From Streptococcus troglodytae (GTDB lineage: Bacteria > Bacillota > Bacilli > Lactobacillales > Streptococcaceae): 64,000 bases of DNA. The position numbers and the translations under genes were made by a program. Below are positions 31,090 through 39,674 of the stretch, piece by piece. The notes beneath the pieces are model-generated. The model saw only the letters and a list, made by a program, of their open reading frames with translations. It was not told where the DNA came from and did not search any database. The stretch covers positions 124,001 to 188,000 of the forward strand of contig NZ_AP014612.1 of assembly GCF_002355215.1 (NCBI RefSeq), written 5' to 3'. Position 1 is the stretch's first letter. Every line of letters starts with the position of its first letter.

Positions 31090-31105
31090 TATGACATATG
31101 TCATA
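31090..31105. promoter_or_regulatory. 16-bp palindrome between Crp-type regulator and MFS gene
   Basis: TATGACATATGTCATA is a perfect palindrome immediately upstream of the regulator start codon and 70 bp from the MFS start. It has the size expected of a dimeric Crp-family site. Confidence 0.65.
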
Positions 31106-31174
31106 TTTTTCTTTGTTAAATTTGATTATACTCTCTTTATCAGAAAAAACAAGTTTTGTATTTAAGGAGTTGTT

Positions 31175-32358
31175 ATGAAAGCGTTCATGGAGAAATTTAG
31201 TCTCTTATCATTATCGTTAATGCTGGTGTCCACTTTTGCCGTTTCACCGGCACTTCCTAAGATGCTTTCTTTTTATCAAACACGCGGTTACAGTAATGCT
31301 CAGGTTGAATTGCTGCTTTCTTTATCTTCTTTTGCTATATTAACGGTCTTACTGCTGAATCCTTGGCTCAATCGATGGCTATCGGAACGCTGGTCTATTG
31401 TTTTAGGCTTGCTTCTGCTTTCTATAGGCGGTATTTTACCCGTTTTTCTGCAGTTTTATCCTTTAGTTTTCCTGTCGCGTTTACTTTTAGGCTTTGGGAT
31501 AGGTCTTATTAATGCGCGAGCAATTAGTATGATCAGCGAACGTTTTTCAGGTCAAACCAGAGTTCAAATGTTAGGATTAAGAGGTTCGGCAGAAGTTCTA
31601 GGATCAGCTCTTTTAACCTTTTTAGCAGGGCAGTGGCTGAATGTTTCCTGGTCTTTTGCTTTTTTAATTTATGGTTTTGGCTTTCTCATTTTATTATGCT
31701 ACCTCTTATTTGTGCCAGCAGCTAAAAGAAAAAGAGAACATTCCCAAAAGCAGCTGTATTCAACCGCTTCTAGGAAGCGTCTGACCTTCCGTCAGCTTTT
31801 TTATATTTTTGGTTTGGCTCTCTATGCTGGTTTTGTTATTTTGGTTAATTCTGCTAATACCCTACGGATTCCTCTTGTTGTGGAGAGGCTACATTTGGGA
31901 ACAGCCAGTCAAGCCAGTTTCATTTTAAGTCTGATGATGTTGATGGGCATTTTGGCCGGCATACTTTTTAGTTTTTGCTAGCTTTATTTAAAGATTACTT
32001 AATGTCGCTAGTTGTATTCGTTTTGGGTTTGGGTATGCTGATACTTTGGCAGGCCAATCATTTATGGTTTTTAGGCCTTGGAGCCTTGGTGACCGGTTTT
32101 GTATACAGTTTGGGTGTCACCTTGGTCTTCCATTTGCTTTCAGAGCATATGCCTAGGAAACAGTTGACAACGGCGACAACCTTGATTTTGATTGGCTGTA
32201 ATTTAGGCGGCGGCTGTGCTTCTTTTGCCTTGCAGCTGTTTGCACGTATTAATTCAGATGTAAAAGCAGCCTTTCTTATTTTTGCTGTTTTGAGTTTGAT
32301 ACTTGGCATTTTATTGCTGATAAGAGTTCTTAAAACAAATAGAAAACTCAGAAAATAA
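31175..32358 (+). CDS. MFS transporter (apparent frameshift)
   Basis: About 394 residues once the frame is restored, with 12 predicted helices and the MFS mid-loop SRLLLGFGIGLINARAISMISERF. The first frame ends at 31981 and the second continues to 32358. Adding one T to the five-T run at 31972-31976 joins them as FSFLLALFKDY. Its position opposite a Crp-type regulator suggests regulated import or efflux; the substrate is unknown. The break is probably a sequencing error. Confidence 0.8.
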
Positions 32359-32372
32359 TCTGAGTTTTTATT
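32344..32372 (+). terminator. Terminator overlapping the MFS stop codon
   Basis: AAACTCAGA (32344-32352) pairs with TCTGAGTTT (32359-32367), followed by a T-rich tail. Confidence 0.8.
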
Positions 32373-32449
32373 TTTCAATGATTCATTAGCCATTACACAA
32401 TCAAGATTTTCAAGAGGGTAAAAATTTGGGAAAAAATTCACAAAAAGAC

Positions 32450-32498
32450 TTGCATTTTTTATGAAAAGGATTACAATGACAAGTGAAGAAAATCACAA
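32450..32498 (+). promoter_or_regulatory. adhE promoter with Rex-box-like operator
   Basis: TTGCAT (32450-32455), a 16-bp spacer and TACAAT (32472-32477). Just downstream, 32481-32498 reads AAGTGA-N6-TCACAA against the Rex consensus TTGTGA-N6-TCACAA, so GTGA-N6-TCACAA is perfect. Rex, the NADH sensor, commonly represses adhE in Firmicutes. Confidence 0.6.
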
Positions 32499-32554
32499 GA
32501 GCATCTTTCTTCTTAAACTATTTACCAACTATCATTTTTAGGAGGAATTGTTGA

Positions 32555-35224
32555 ATGGCAAAAGAAACAAAAACAGAAGCACTCACTGCTGAAGAAGCAG
32601 CTAAGCAGTATACTAATAGCTTAGTTGAAAAAGCGTTAAAGGCTGAAAAAGTTTATGCAACTTATACACAAGAACAGGTAGATAAAATTGTTGCAGCTAT
32701 GGCGCTTGCTGGTTCTGAGGCGTCTTTGCAGTTAGCTAAAGAAGCTCACGAAGAAACAGGCCGTGGAGTTATCGAAGATAAAGATACTAAAAACCACTTT
32801 GCGACAGAATATGTGTATGAACGTATTAAAAATGAAAAAACAGTTGGCATCATTGGTGAAGACAAAGTTGCTGGCAGTATCGAAATTGCAGCACCACTTG
32901 GTGTCTTGGCGGGTATCGTACCAACAACTAACCCAACATCAACGACTATGTTTAAAATCTTAGTTGCATTGAAAACACGCAATGCAATTGTCTTTGCTTT
33001 CCACCCAGCGGCTCAAAAATGTTCTGCTCATGCCGCTCAAATCTTGTATGATGCAGCGGTTAAAGCCGGCGCTCCTGAAAATATTGTTCAATGGATTGAA
33101 ACACCATCCATCGCAAATACGGGAGCCTTGATTTCCAACAAAGGTATTGCTTCAATCCTTGCAACTGGCGGACCTGGTATGGTTAATGCAGCCCTTAAAT
33201 CTGGTAACCCATCAATGGGTGTTGGTGCAGGTAATGGTGCTGTTTATGTAGATGCAACTGCTAATCTTGAACGTGCAGTTGAAGACCTTCTTCTTTCTAA
33301 ACGTTTTGACAATGGCATGATTTGTGCGACTGAAAACTCGGCAGTTGTGGAAGCACCGATTTATAAAGAATGGCTTGCCAAAATGCAGGAAAAAGGTGCT
33401 TATCTTGTTCCTAAAAAAGATTACAAGAAATTTGAAGATTTTGTCTTCAATGAAAACCACGGTGTTAACGGACCGGTTGCTGGCATGTCGGCAAAATGGA
33501 TCTGTGAACAAGCCGGTGTGACATTGCCAGAAGGAAAAGATGTTCTCTTGTTTGAACTGGATAAGAAAAAAATTGGTGAGAAATTATCTTCAGAAAAACT
33601 CTCTCCGCTTCTTTCTGTTTATAAAGCCAAAGATCGCAAAGATGGTATTGATATTGTAGCTGCCCTTCTTGATTATCAAGGTGCTGGTCATAACTGTGCT
33701 ATCCAAATTGGTTCACAAGCTGACCCATTTGTCGCTGAATATGGAGATGCCCTCAATTCATCTCGTGTTTTGGTTAACCAACCAGACTCAGTCGGCGGTA
33801 TCGGTGACGTTTATACAGACGCATTGCAAGCCAGCTTAACTCTTGGAACAGGATCATGGGGGAAAAATTCATTGTCACACAACTTATCTACTGGCGACCT
33901 CTTGAATGTGAAAACTGTTGCGAAACGTCGTAACCGTCCTCAATGGGTTCGTTTACCAGAAAAAACTTACTACGAAAAAAATGCTATTTCATACTTGCAG
34001 GATGAAACTGAAACAATGACGCGTGCTATCATCGTTGCCGATCCAGGTATGCTTCAATTTGGTTTTGTTGACACTGTCCTTGCTCAACTGTCCCTTCGGG
34101 ATGAAAAAGCGGCAACTTCAATTTATGGTACTATCAAACCAGACCCAACACTTGGTCAGACTATTGAAATTGCTAGACAAATGCGTGACTCCAAACCGGA
34201 TACCGTTATTGCAGTTGGTGGCGGTTCTGCCCTTGATGCAGCCAAAATTGCGCGTTATATCTATGAATATTCATTGGATCAAGAAGCAGATTTCCTTGAT
34301 AGTTATGAAAAAGTCAGCGAGCTCTTCCTTGAATTGCAGCAAAAATTCATTGATATTCGTAAACGGATTGTTCGCTTCAAACATCAGACAGTGACTCGTC
34401 TCTTCTGTATCCCAACAACATCTGGTACAGGTTCAGAAGTGACACCTTATGCCGTTATTACTGATGATTTTACACACGTGAAATACCCATTAACTGATTA
34501 TGAATTGACACCACAAGTTGCTATTGTTGATCCAGAATTTGTCATGACAGTGCCTAAACGCACAGTAGCTCTTTCAGGACTTGATACTTTATCACATGCT
34601 CTTGAATCTTACGTATCTGTTATGGCATCTGATTTCACACGTCCATGGTCTATGGAAGCTATCAGATTGGTTATTGAAAACTTGGAAGATTCTTATAACT
34701 TTGATCCTAAGAATCCAACACTTCGTGGGGAACAAGCGCGTGAAAACATGCATTATGCAGCAACCTTAGCAGGTATGGCCTTCTCAAATGCCTTCCTTGG
34801 AATTAACCACTCACTCGCCCACAAGACTGGCGGTGAATTTGGACTTCCTCATGGTCTTGCTATCTCAATTGCTATGCAGCATGTTATTCGCTACAATGGC
34901 GTTGCAGGAAATGTGAAACGTTCTGTTTACCCGCGTTATGAAGAATACCGTGCCCAACGTGATTATGCGGATATTGCTCGCGCTCTTGGTCTTAAAGGGA
35001 AAGATGACGCAGAATTGGTTGAAGCACTTTGTGCACGTATTGATCGATTAATGCATGCCGTAGATGTTGAGCCTAAGTTATCTGCTAATGGAGTTACTAA
35101 GAAGGCTTTTGATGCAGCTGTTGATAGATTGGCAAGCTTGGCTTATGATGATCAATGTACACCAGCTAATCCACGTCAGCCTTACATTGAAGAGATGAAG
35201 CAACTCTTGATTGATCAGTTCTAA
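32555..35224 (+). CDS. adhE: Bifunctional acetaldehyde-CoA / alcohol dehydrogenase
   Basis: 889-residue fusion. The N-terminal CoA-acylating aldehyde dehydrogenase has its catalytic Cys in GMICATENS (~256). A linker precedes the C-terminal iron alcohol dehydrogenase (from ~455), which has TSGTGSEVTPYAVI and the metal region FLGINHSLAHKTGGEFGLPHG (~747). It reduces acetyl-CoA to ethanol, reoxidising two NADH in mixed-acid fermentation, and forms filaments (spirosomes) in relatives. A GGAGGA site precedes the ATG. The Rex-like site fits redox control. Confidence 0.96.
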   Translation: MAKETKTEALTAEEAAKQYTNSLVEKALKAEKVYATYTQEQVDKIVAAMALAGSEASLQLAKEAHEETGRGVIEDKDTKNHFATEYVYERIKNEKTVGIIGEDKVAGSIEIAAPLGVLAGIVPTTNPTSTTMFKILVALKTRNAIVFAFHPAAQKCSAHAAQILYDAAVKAGAPENIVQWIETPSIANTGALISNKGIASILATGGPGMVNAALKSGNPSMGVGAGNGAVYVDATANLERAVEDLLLSKRFDNGMICATENSAVVEAPIYKEWLAKMQEKGAYLVPKKDYKKFEDFVFNENHGVNGPVAGMSAKWICEQAGVTLPEGKDVLLFELDKKKIGEKLSSEKLSPLLSVYKAKDRKDGIDIVAALLDYQGAGHNCAIQIGSQADPFVAEYGDALNSSRVLVNQPDSVGGIGDVYTDALQASLTLGTGSWGKNSLSHNLSTGDLLNVKTVAKRRNRPQWVRLPEKTYYEKNAISYLQDETETMTRAIIVADPGMLQFGFVDTVLAQLSLRDEKAATSIYGTIKPDPTLGQTIEIARQMRDSKPDTVIAVGGGSALDAAKIARYIYEYSLDQEADFLDSYEKVSELFLELQQKFIDIRKRIVRFKHQTVTRLFCIPTTSGTGSEVTPYAVITDDFTHVKYPLTDYELTPQVAIVDPEFVMTVPKRTVALSGLDTLSHALESYVSVMASDFTRPWSMEAIRLVIENLEDSYNFDPKNPTLRGEQARENMHYAATLAGMAFSNAFLGINHSLAHKTGGEFGLPHGLAISIAMQHVIRYNGVAGNVKRSVYPRYEEYRAQRDYADIARALGLKGKDDAELVEALCARIDRLMHAVDVEPKLSANGVTKKAFDAAVDRLASLAYDDQCTPANPRQPYIEEMKQLLIDQF

Positions 35225-35248
35225 GTTGATTAGAAGAACAAAAGTTGA

Positions 35249-35306
35249 GAGTGGGATAAAAATCGGTAAATCGCAATGAAATTGAAATAACGGTTTACCG
35301 ATTTTG
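35249..35306 (+). terminator. Terminator-like dispersed streptococcal element after adhE
   Basis: Begins GAGAGTGGGATAAAAATCGG. AAAATCGGTAAA (35259-35270) pairs with TTTACCGATTTT (35294-35305). A similar GAGTGGGAAAAATTG start occurs at 49019, so it seems to be a repeated intergenic element that also terminates adhE. The rest of the 367-bp gap shows no gene; only the rpsO promoter is evident. Confidence 0.6.
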
Positions 35307-35472
35307 TCATTTCGCCTCTGTAAAGTGGATTAGATTTTGAAAAAATGCACGGAACTAGAAATGAGGTTAGAATAGACAAACAAATCTCAAAAGAAGGGAT
35401 TATCTTCAATTTGGTAGTAGAGCTGCTATATATACTTTTTCATGTATATGTCGTGTAAGCTAAATAAATCAG

Positions 35473-35501
35473 TTGACGTTGCTTGGCTATTTTGCTAAAA
35501 T
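35473..35501 (+). promoter_or_regulatory. rpsO promoter
   Basis: TTGACG (35473-35478), 17-bp spacer, TAAAAT (35496-35501). A leader of about 85 bases precedes the start and could hold an S15 autoregulatory structure. Confidence 0.65.
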
Positions 35502-35591
35502 AAAAACTGTCGTAGAGACAAGAAACTTTTTCTTGGTTCTAGGATTCGCCAAAACCTAGAACTCAGATTAAGGATAAAAAGGAGAACTATT

Positions 35592-35860
35592 ATGGCAATC
35601 TCAAAAGAGAAAAAAAATGAAATTATTAAACAATACGCGCGTCATGACGGTGATACAGGTTCAGTAGAGGTACAGGTTGCTGTCCTTACTTGGGAGATTA
35701 ATCATCTCAATGAACATATTAAACAGCATAAAAAGACCATGCAACTTATCGTGGATTGATGAAAAAGATTGGCCATCGCCGTAATCTTTTAGCTTACCTT
35801 CGCCGTACAGACGTTAATCGTTATCGTGATCTTATCAGCTCACTTGGACTTCGTCGTTAG
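35592..35860 (+). CDS. rpsO: 30S ribosomal protein S15 (apparent frameshift)
   Basis: Reads [20 protein letters not shown]… to HIKQHKK, then loses frame. The remainder ([24 protein letters not shown]…LGLRR) continues in the next frame to the stop at 35858. The A-run at 35730-35734 has five A where six restore KKDHATYRG and the normal 89 residues. Since S15 is needed for normal ribosomes, an assembly error is far likelier than a real mutation. It is normally next to pnpA; here about 3.8 kb separate them. Confidence 0.9.
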
Positions 35861-35915
35861 TCGTTAATTGAAGTGAGCAAGCGGCTTACAATCTTAAGCG
35901 TAGCTTGATTAAATA

Positions 35916-35942
35916 AAAAGCTGTCCATTAGGATGGCTTTTT
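35916..35942 (+). terminator. Terminator after rpsO
   Basis: AAAAGC-tg-TCC/GGA-tg-GCTTTTTT hairpin with a T-run, 56 bp after the stop. Confidence 0.75.
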
Positions 35943-36039
35943 TAGCTGTAGTAGGTCAACATATAGTTATAGGATAGCAAAAGAAAATTTTAGGAATAAA
36001 GCACATTTTAAATCCTTTACAAATGCTATTGTAGTTATT

Positions 36040-36234
36040 ATTGTGACAATTTTGGTGTTGGAATCATCAAAGCCCGCTGGTTTTATCGTGTGGGCTTAAA
36101 ATGGCTTTTTGATGTTGTCATAGGACTAATACGTTTAAGTGAAGCTAGGGACTTGTCGCAAAATGATAAATGGTTGGCAGAAAATATCATGGTGTCTAGC
36201 GCTTTTGATTGCTATACTGTTAACATCAAATAAA
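36040..36234 (+). pseudogene. Gene remnant, unidentified
   Basis: An open frame without a convincing start runs to a TAA at 36234 (…DNFGVGIIKARWFYRVGLKWLFDVVIGLIRLSEARD… ends TVNIK). It looks like the C-terminal end of a lost gene. Its identity is not recognised. It occupies the middle of the 396-bp gap between rpsO and the SDR gene. Confidence 0.3.
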
Positions 36235-36256
36235 AAATTAAGAAAGAAGAACAAAA

Positions 36257-37075
36257 ATGTCAAACAAAAAAGTTATCTTAGTCACAGGCGCTTCATCCGG
36301 TATGGGGAAACTCTCAGCACAAGATCTTATCAAAGCAGGTCACACAGTCTACGCAGTTGCACGTAGCGTGGATAAGATGAAAGACTTGGAAGCAATGGGT
36401 GGTCACATTATGAAGATGGACGTAACAAGCGAAGAAGACATCGAAAAAGTCGTGGCACAAGTCATTGCAGAACAAGGTCGTATCGATGTTCTCTGGAACA
36501 ACGCAGGCTACGGTCTTTACGGTCCGGTTGAAGACTTGTCAATGGAAAAAGTCCAACAACAAATGGAAGTCAATGTCTACGGTGTGGCTCGCCTGACCAA
36601 GAAAGTCTTACCTTATATGCGTGCACAAAAAAAGGGGCTTATCATCAACACGTCATCTATGGGTGGGAAAATTTACACCCCACTTGGAGCGTGGTACCAC
36701 GCCTCTAAACATGCTATTGAAGGATTTAGCGACTGCCTCCGTATGGAAGTCAAAGAATTTGGTATCAAGGTTGTCATCCTTGAACCAGGTGTGATCAATA
36801 CAGGATTTAACGCAGGAGTCAGCCAAAACTTCTCATACGAATCTAAAAACGGAGCCTACAAACGTTTGGTTAATGGCTACATCAAGGCTATGGAAAATAA
36901 CCCAACACCAGGTTCAAGCCCAGAAGTTATTTCCCGTACGGTTCTCAAAATCATCAATGCACGTAACCCTAAAACCCGCTACCTTGTCGGTCGCGGCGGT
37001 AAACTCTTGGTTGGAATCCGTCGTGTCTTTGGCGATAAATTCTTTGACCGTATGATGCTCATGTCAATGCGTTAA
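36257..37075 (+). CDS. SDR-family oxidoreductase
   Basis: 272-residue classical short-chain dehydrogenase. It has the cofactor motif TGASSGMGK (~11-19), NNAG (~86), the catalytic Ser in NTSSMGG, and YHASK (~152). NADP(H) preference is likely from VARSVDK. The substrate is unknown. It is followed 19 bp later by an AraC regulator and may form a two-gene unit with it. The pair has more C/G at third positions than rpsO or pnpA and separates genes usually adjacent in streptococci, which suggests acquisition. Confidence 0.9.
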   Translation: MSNKKVILVTGASSGMGKLSAQDLIKAGHTVYAVARSVDKMKDLEAMGGHIMKMDVTSEEDIEKVVAQVIAEQGRIDVLWNNAGYGLYGPVEDLSMEKVQQQMEVNVYGVARLTKKVLPYMRAQKKGLIINTSSMGGKIYTPLGAWYHASKHAIEGFSDCLRMEVKEFGIKVVILEPGVINTGFNAGVSQNFSYESKNGAYKRLVNGYIKAMENNPTPGSSPEVISRTVLKIINARNPKTRYLVGRGGKLLVGIRRVFGDKFFDRMMLMSMR

Positions 37076-37094
37076 TCGAAAAAGGAGAAAACTC

Positions 37095-38063
37095 ATGCGC
37101 CTCACTCTCAGTCAACACTATATTGAAAATCTAAGTGCAATCGGTCTAGATTTTAAGTCTATCTTGACCCTAGCCCAACTTCCAGATACGACTTGGAAGG
37201 AAGAGCTGACGCTATCAACTCTGGACTACTATCATTTGCTGACAGCTTTTGATAAGGTTGCGAACGACGAGCAAATTCTAGCCATGAGTCGGATCAAGGA
37301 CATCCAGATGTTCATGCCCCCTTTCTTTGCAGCCTTGTCCTCCAAAAACGGCCTGGCAGCTATTGAACATTTTGCGAAGTTTAAGAAAATCACAGGCCCT
37401 ATCGTGGTGACAATGGAAGTTTTTGATGACCTTGTGCGTGTCAGCTATCGCTATGACTATCCAGGCCTCGAGCTTCCTCGCTTTGCGGTACTCAATGAAC
37501 AACTCTTGCTCCTTGACCTGATCCGCACAGGTACGGGGGAGAAAGTCATTCCTGTCCATGTGGGGACTTCCTTTACCTACGAAGAGGTGAGTTTGGAAAA
37601 CTTTGGCTGCCGTGTGGAGCAAATGGAGGGCAATGAAATCGTCTTTAAAAAATCCGACCTTGATAAACCTTTCCTGACCGCAAACAACGTCATGCTGGAT
37701 TATCTCGAGCCCCAGCTTAAGGAGCGGCTGGCGGAAGCCATGACGGGCGAAAGTTTCACAGGTCTTGTCCAGCAAAAGCTCTATCAAACTATTCCTAGTG
37801 GAGAGTTTGGGATTGAAGATATTGCGGCTTTACTTGGGATTAGCAGCCGAACCTTGCAGCGCAATCTCACAGCCGAAGGTACCAAGTTTAATCAAGAACT
37901 ACAGAATGTCCAAAAAATTCTAGCCTTTAGCTATTTCAAGAATCCAGAAATCACAACGGAAGAGGTCAGTTATTTGCTAGGGTATTCGGAAGTCTCTTCT
38001 TTCTCTCGGGCCTTTAAGAAATGGACAGGGAAAACTATTTCACAATATCGACAGAGTATTTAA
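37095..38063 (+). CDS. AraC-family transcriptional regulator
   Basis: 322 residues: an N-terminal arabinose-binding-like ligand domain (~15-200) and a C-terminal double HTH (FGIEDIAALLGISSRTLQRNLTAEGTKF … EVSYLLGYSEVSSFSRAFKKWTGKTISQYR, ~240-320). A GGAG site precedes the ATG. It probably controls the SDR gene just upstream. Base composition matches the SDR gene rather than the flanks. Confidence 0.9.
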   Translation: MRLTLSQHYIENLSAIGLDFKSILTLAQLPDTTWKEELTLSTLDYYHLLTAFDKVANDEQILAMSRIKDIQMFMPPFFAALSSKNGLAAIEHFAKFKKITGPIVVTMEVFDDLVRVSYRYDYPGLELPRFAVLNEQLLLLDLIRTGTGEKVIPVHVGTSFTYEEVSLENFGCRVEQMEGNEIVFKKSDLDKPFLTANNVMLDYLEPQLKERLAEAMTGESFTGLVQQKLYQTIPSGEFGIEDIAALLGISSRTLQRNLTAEGTKFNQELQNVQKILAFSYFKNPEITTEEVSYLLGYSEVSSFSRAFKKWTGKTISQYRQSI

Positions 38064-38133
38064 GTTTAATTGTAAGGTATAAAGCAAGATATCAATGATT
38101 CGACACTCATTTATAAACGTTAAAATAGATAAT

Positions 38134-38172
38134 AAAGCTCTTGTTAGGTATCTAATCCTAGTAAGGGCTTTA
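38134..38172 (+). terminator. Terminator after the araC-family gene
   Basis: AAAGCTCTTg-TTAGG pairs with CCTA-gt-AAGGGCTTT around an 8-base loop. The next 140 bp to the insertion sequence show no gene. Confidence 0.65.
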
Positions 38173-38272
38173 TAGTTGATAAGCTTAATAATAAAGCATT
38201 GATTGTGGTGAGGCTCCACATATCGCTGGATGCCTGCCTCTATTCCTTAGAAATTGAGATTTTCTGGTAACT

Positions 38273-38299
38273 TTAGCTTTTCTCTGTCTTTTTCTTTTG
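38273..38299 (+). repeat. Direct repeat flanking the IS, left copy
   Basis: TTAGCTTTTCTCTGTCTTTT followed by CTTTT; repeated at 39410-39435 on the other side of the IS with one T difference. Confidence 0.7.
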
Positions 38300-38312
38300 A
38301 ACATTTGTCAAT

Positions 38313-39394
38313 GATGTGAGACCAAAAAAGATAAAACCTGACTAGCTTTTTGCTATCCTATCAGGAGCTAGCTCCTGATAGGACTTTTCGCATGTCGATA
38401 GGAGATTTCCAGCCCAGAGTCTGCATGGGTAGTCTGTTTGAAGTGTAGAGGTAGCGTTTCATCTGTTTGATGAGGTCGTCATAAGAATAAAATTGTAAGT
38501 GCTGGTAGAATCGTCTATTGTCGTTTCTGTGGCTTCGTTCAACCTTACCGTTGTGTCTGGGAGTTCTAGGTCGGATGAGTTTGTGTTCAATGCTTAGTTC
38601 ACGACAGAGAATATCCAGAGGGTGAACGTGTTTATTTTCCTTGAAATGGGTAAACTCGAAGCCATTGTCCGTTTGTATGATTTTCGGCTTGTAGCCAAAG
38701 TGTCGGATGGCCATTTTGACAAATTGGATGGTGGAATGAGAAGATTGTTCCTTGAAAGGGAAGATGAAGCGTTCTCGACTGGCCTCGTCAATGATGGTGT
38801 ATTGGTAGAATTTATCAGGCATTGCCCCAGTATAGCAGTCTTTTGGCACGTATTTGACAGCCATCTGCCACTTGATACCGAGTTTTGTTGGTGTATCGTA
38901 AGGCTTTGGAATATAGGGTTTGGTCTTTGCTTTAGCAGGTTTGAAGAAGTCTAGTTTTCTCAAGATCCGAAAGAGTGAGCAGGGATGCCTGTCATAGCCC
39001 TTATTTAATTTGAGCTTGTAGAAGATTTCAATGAGAGTGGCATGGGGGTTTCTTCGAATACAGTTTTTTATCCAGGCTATTTCTTGTTCTGTATGAGCCT
39101 TGGGATGGGGTGTCAGAGGTCTGTGAGATTTGTCTTGAAGAGAGGCTTTGGTTCCGTCAAATCGTTTGTTCCACCTCATAAGGGAAGCTTTAGAGACCTT
39201 ATAGCGTCGGCAGATGAAAGCAACAGAAGCGCCACCACGATAGGTTTTGACAGCATGGTAGCGAGTATCAAGGGTGTGTGGCAAATAACGAAGGGGTTGT
39301 GGTATACTAGTCATGAGAAGATTCCTTTTTGATGAGTGGGTGGTACTCTTATCATATCAAGGTTTCTTCTTTTTTGGGAGCTAGGTCTCACATC
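38313..39394 (-). mobile_element. Insertion sequence, about 1.08 kb, IS3/IS481-like integrase superfamily
   Basis: Ends are GATGTGAGACC (38313-38323) and its exact inverse GGTCTCACATC (39384-39394). Inside both ends a second matching block (AAAAAAGA…AAACCT) is offset by 6 bases. The single transposase is complete. No clear target duplication is visible beyond a possible 2-3 bp. A 24-27-bp near-identical sequence (TTAGCTTTTCTCTGTC…) lies about 15-40 bp outside each end. Confidence 0.8.
38361..39314 (-). CDS. Transposase with HTH and rve (DDE) integrase core
   Basis: 317 residues in one uninterrupted frame. The N-terminal HTH is TYRGGASVAFICRRYKVSKASLMRWNKRF (~24-52). The core has the first Asp in YTIIDEASR, the second in IIQTDNGFEF, and the Glu in RHNGKVERSHRND. 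This D,D,E arrangement belongs to the IS3/IS481 retroviral-integrase type. It appears intact, so the element may be mobile. Confidence 0.88.
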   Translation of the reverse strand: MTSIPQPLRYLPHTLDTRYHAVKTYRGGASVAFICRRYKVSKASLMRWNKRFDGTKASLQDKSHRPLTPHPKAHTEQEIAWIKNCIRRNPHATLIEIFYKLKLNKGYDRHPCSLFRILRKLDFFKPAKAKTKPYIPKPYDTPTKLGIKWQMAVKYVPKDCYTGAMPDKFYQYTIIDEASRERFIFPFKEQSSHSTIQFVKMAIRHFGYKPKIIQTDNGFEFTHFKENKHVHPLDILCRELSIEHKLIRPRTPRHNGKVERSHRNDNRRFYQHLQFYSYDDLIKQMKRYLYTSNRLPMQTLGWKSPIDMRKVLSGASS

Positions 39395-39409
39395 TATTGT
39401 AAGGCTACA

Positions 39410-39435
39410 TTAGCTTTTCTCTGTCTTTTCTTTTC
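39410..39435 (+). repeat. Direct repeat flanking the IS, right copy
   Basis: Partner of 38273-38299. The sequence after it leads into the pnpA upstream region; apart from a leader, nothing else is seen in 39436-39674. Confidence 0.7.
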
Positions 39436-39674
39436 CCTAAAAATATGTTAAAATAAACGAGATACGTGGTTTTGTGCAAAGTTAAGGAAGTAAGATAGAG
39501 GCTATGCTGTCGTCAGTTATCGGCTGGGATTGTTGAACCTTTACCTAGCAATGTTGCTGATGAGAAAAGCAATGGAACATGGTGTTATATTTTTGATATA
39601 TTGACGTTAGAGTGATAAGGCTTGTTTCTTAAACTTTGTGGAAAACACGTAGATTAATTTTTCAGGAGAAACTC

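Noticed and set aside
37278..37787. Open frame of 169 codons antisense to the AraC regulator
   Set aside because: Shadow of the sense gene with no start signal or protein-like features.
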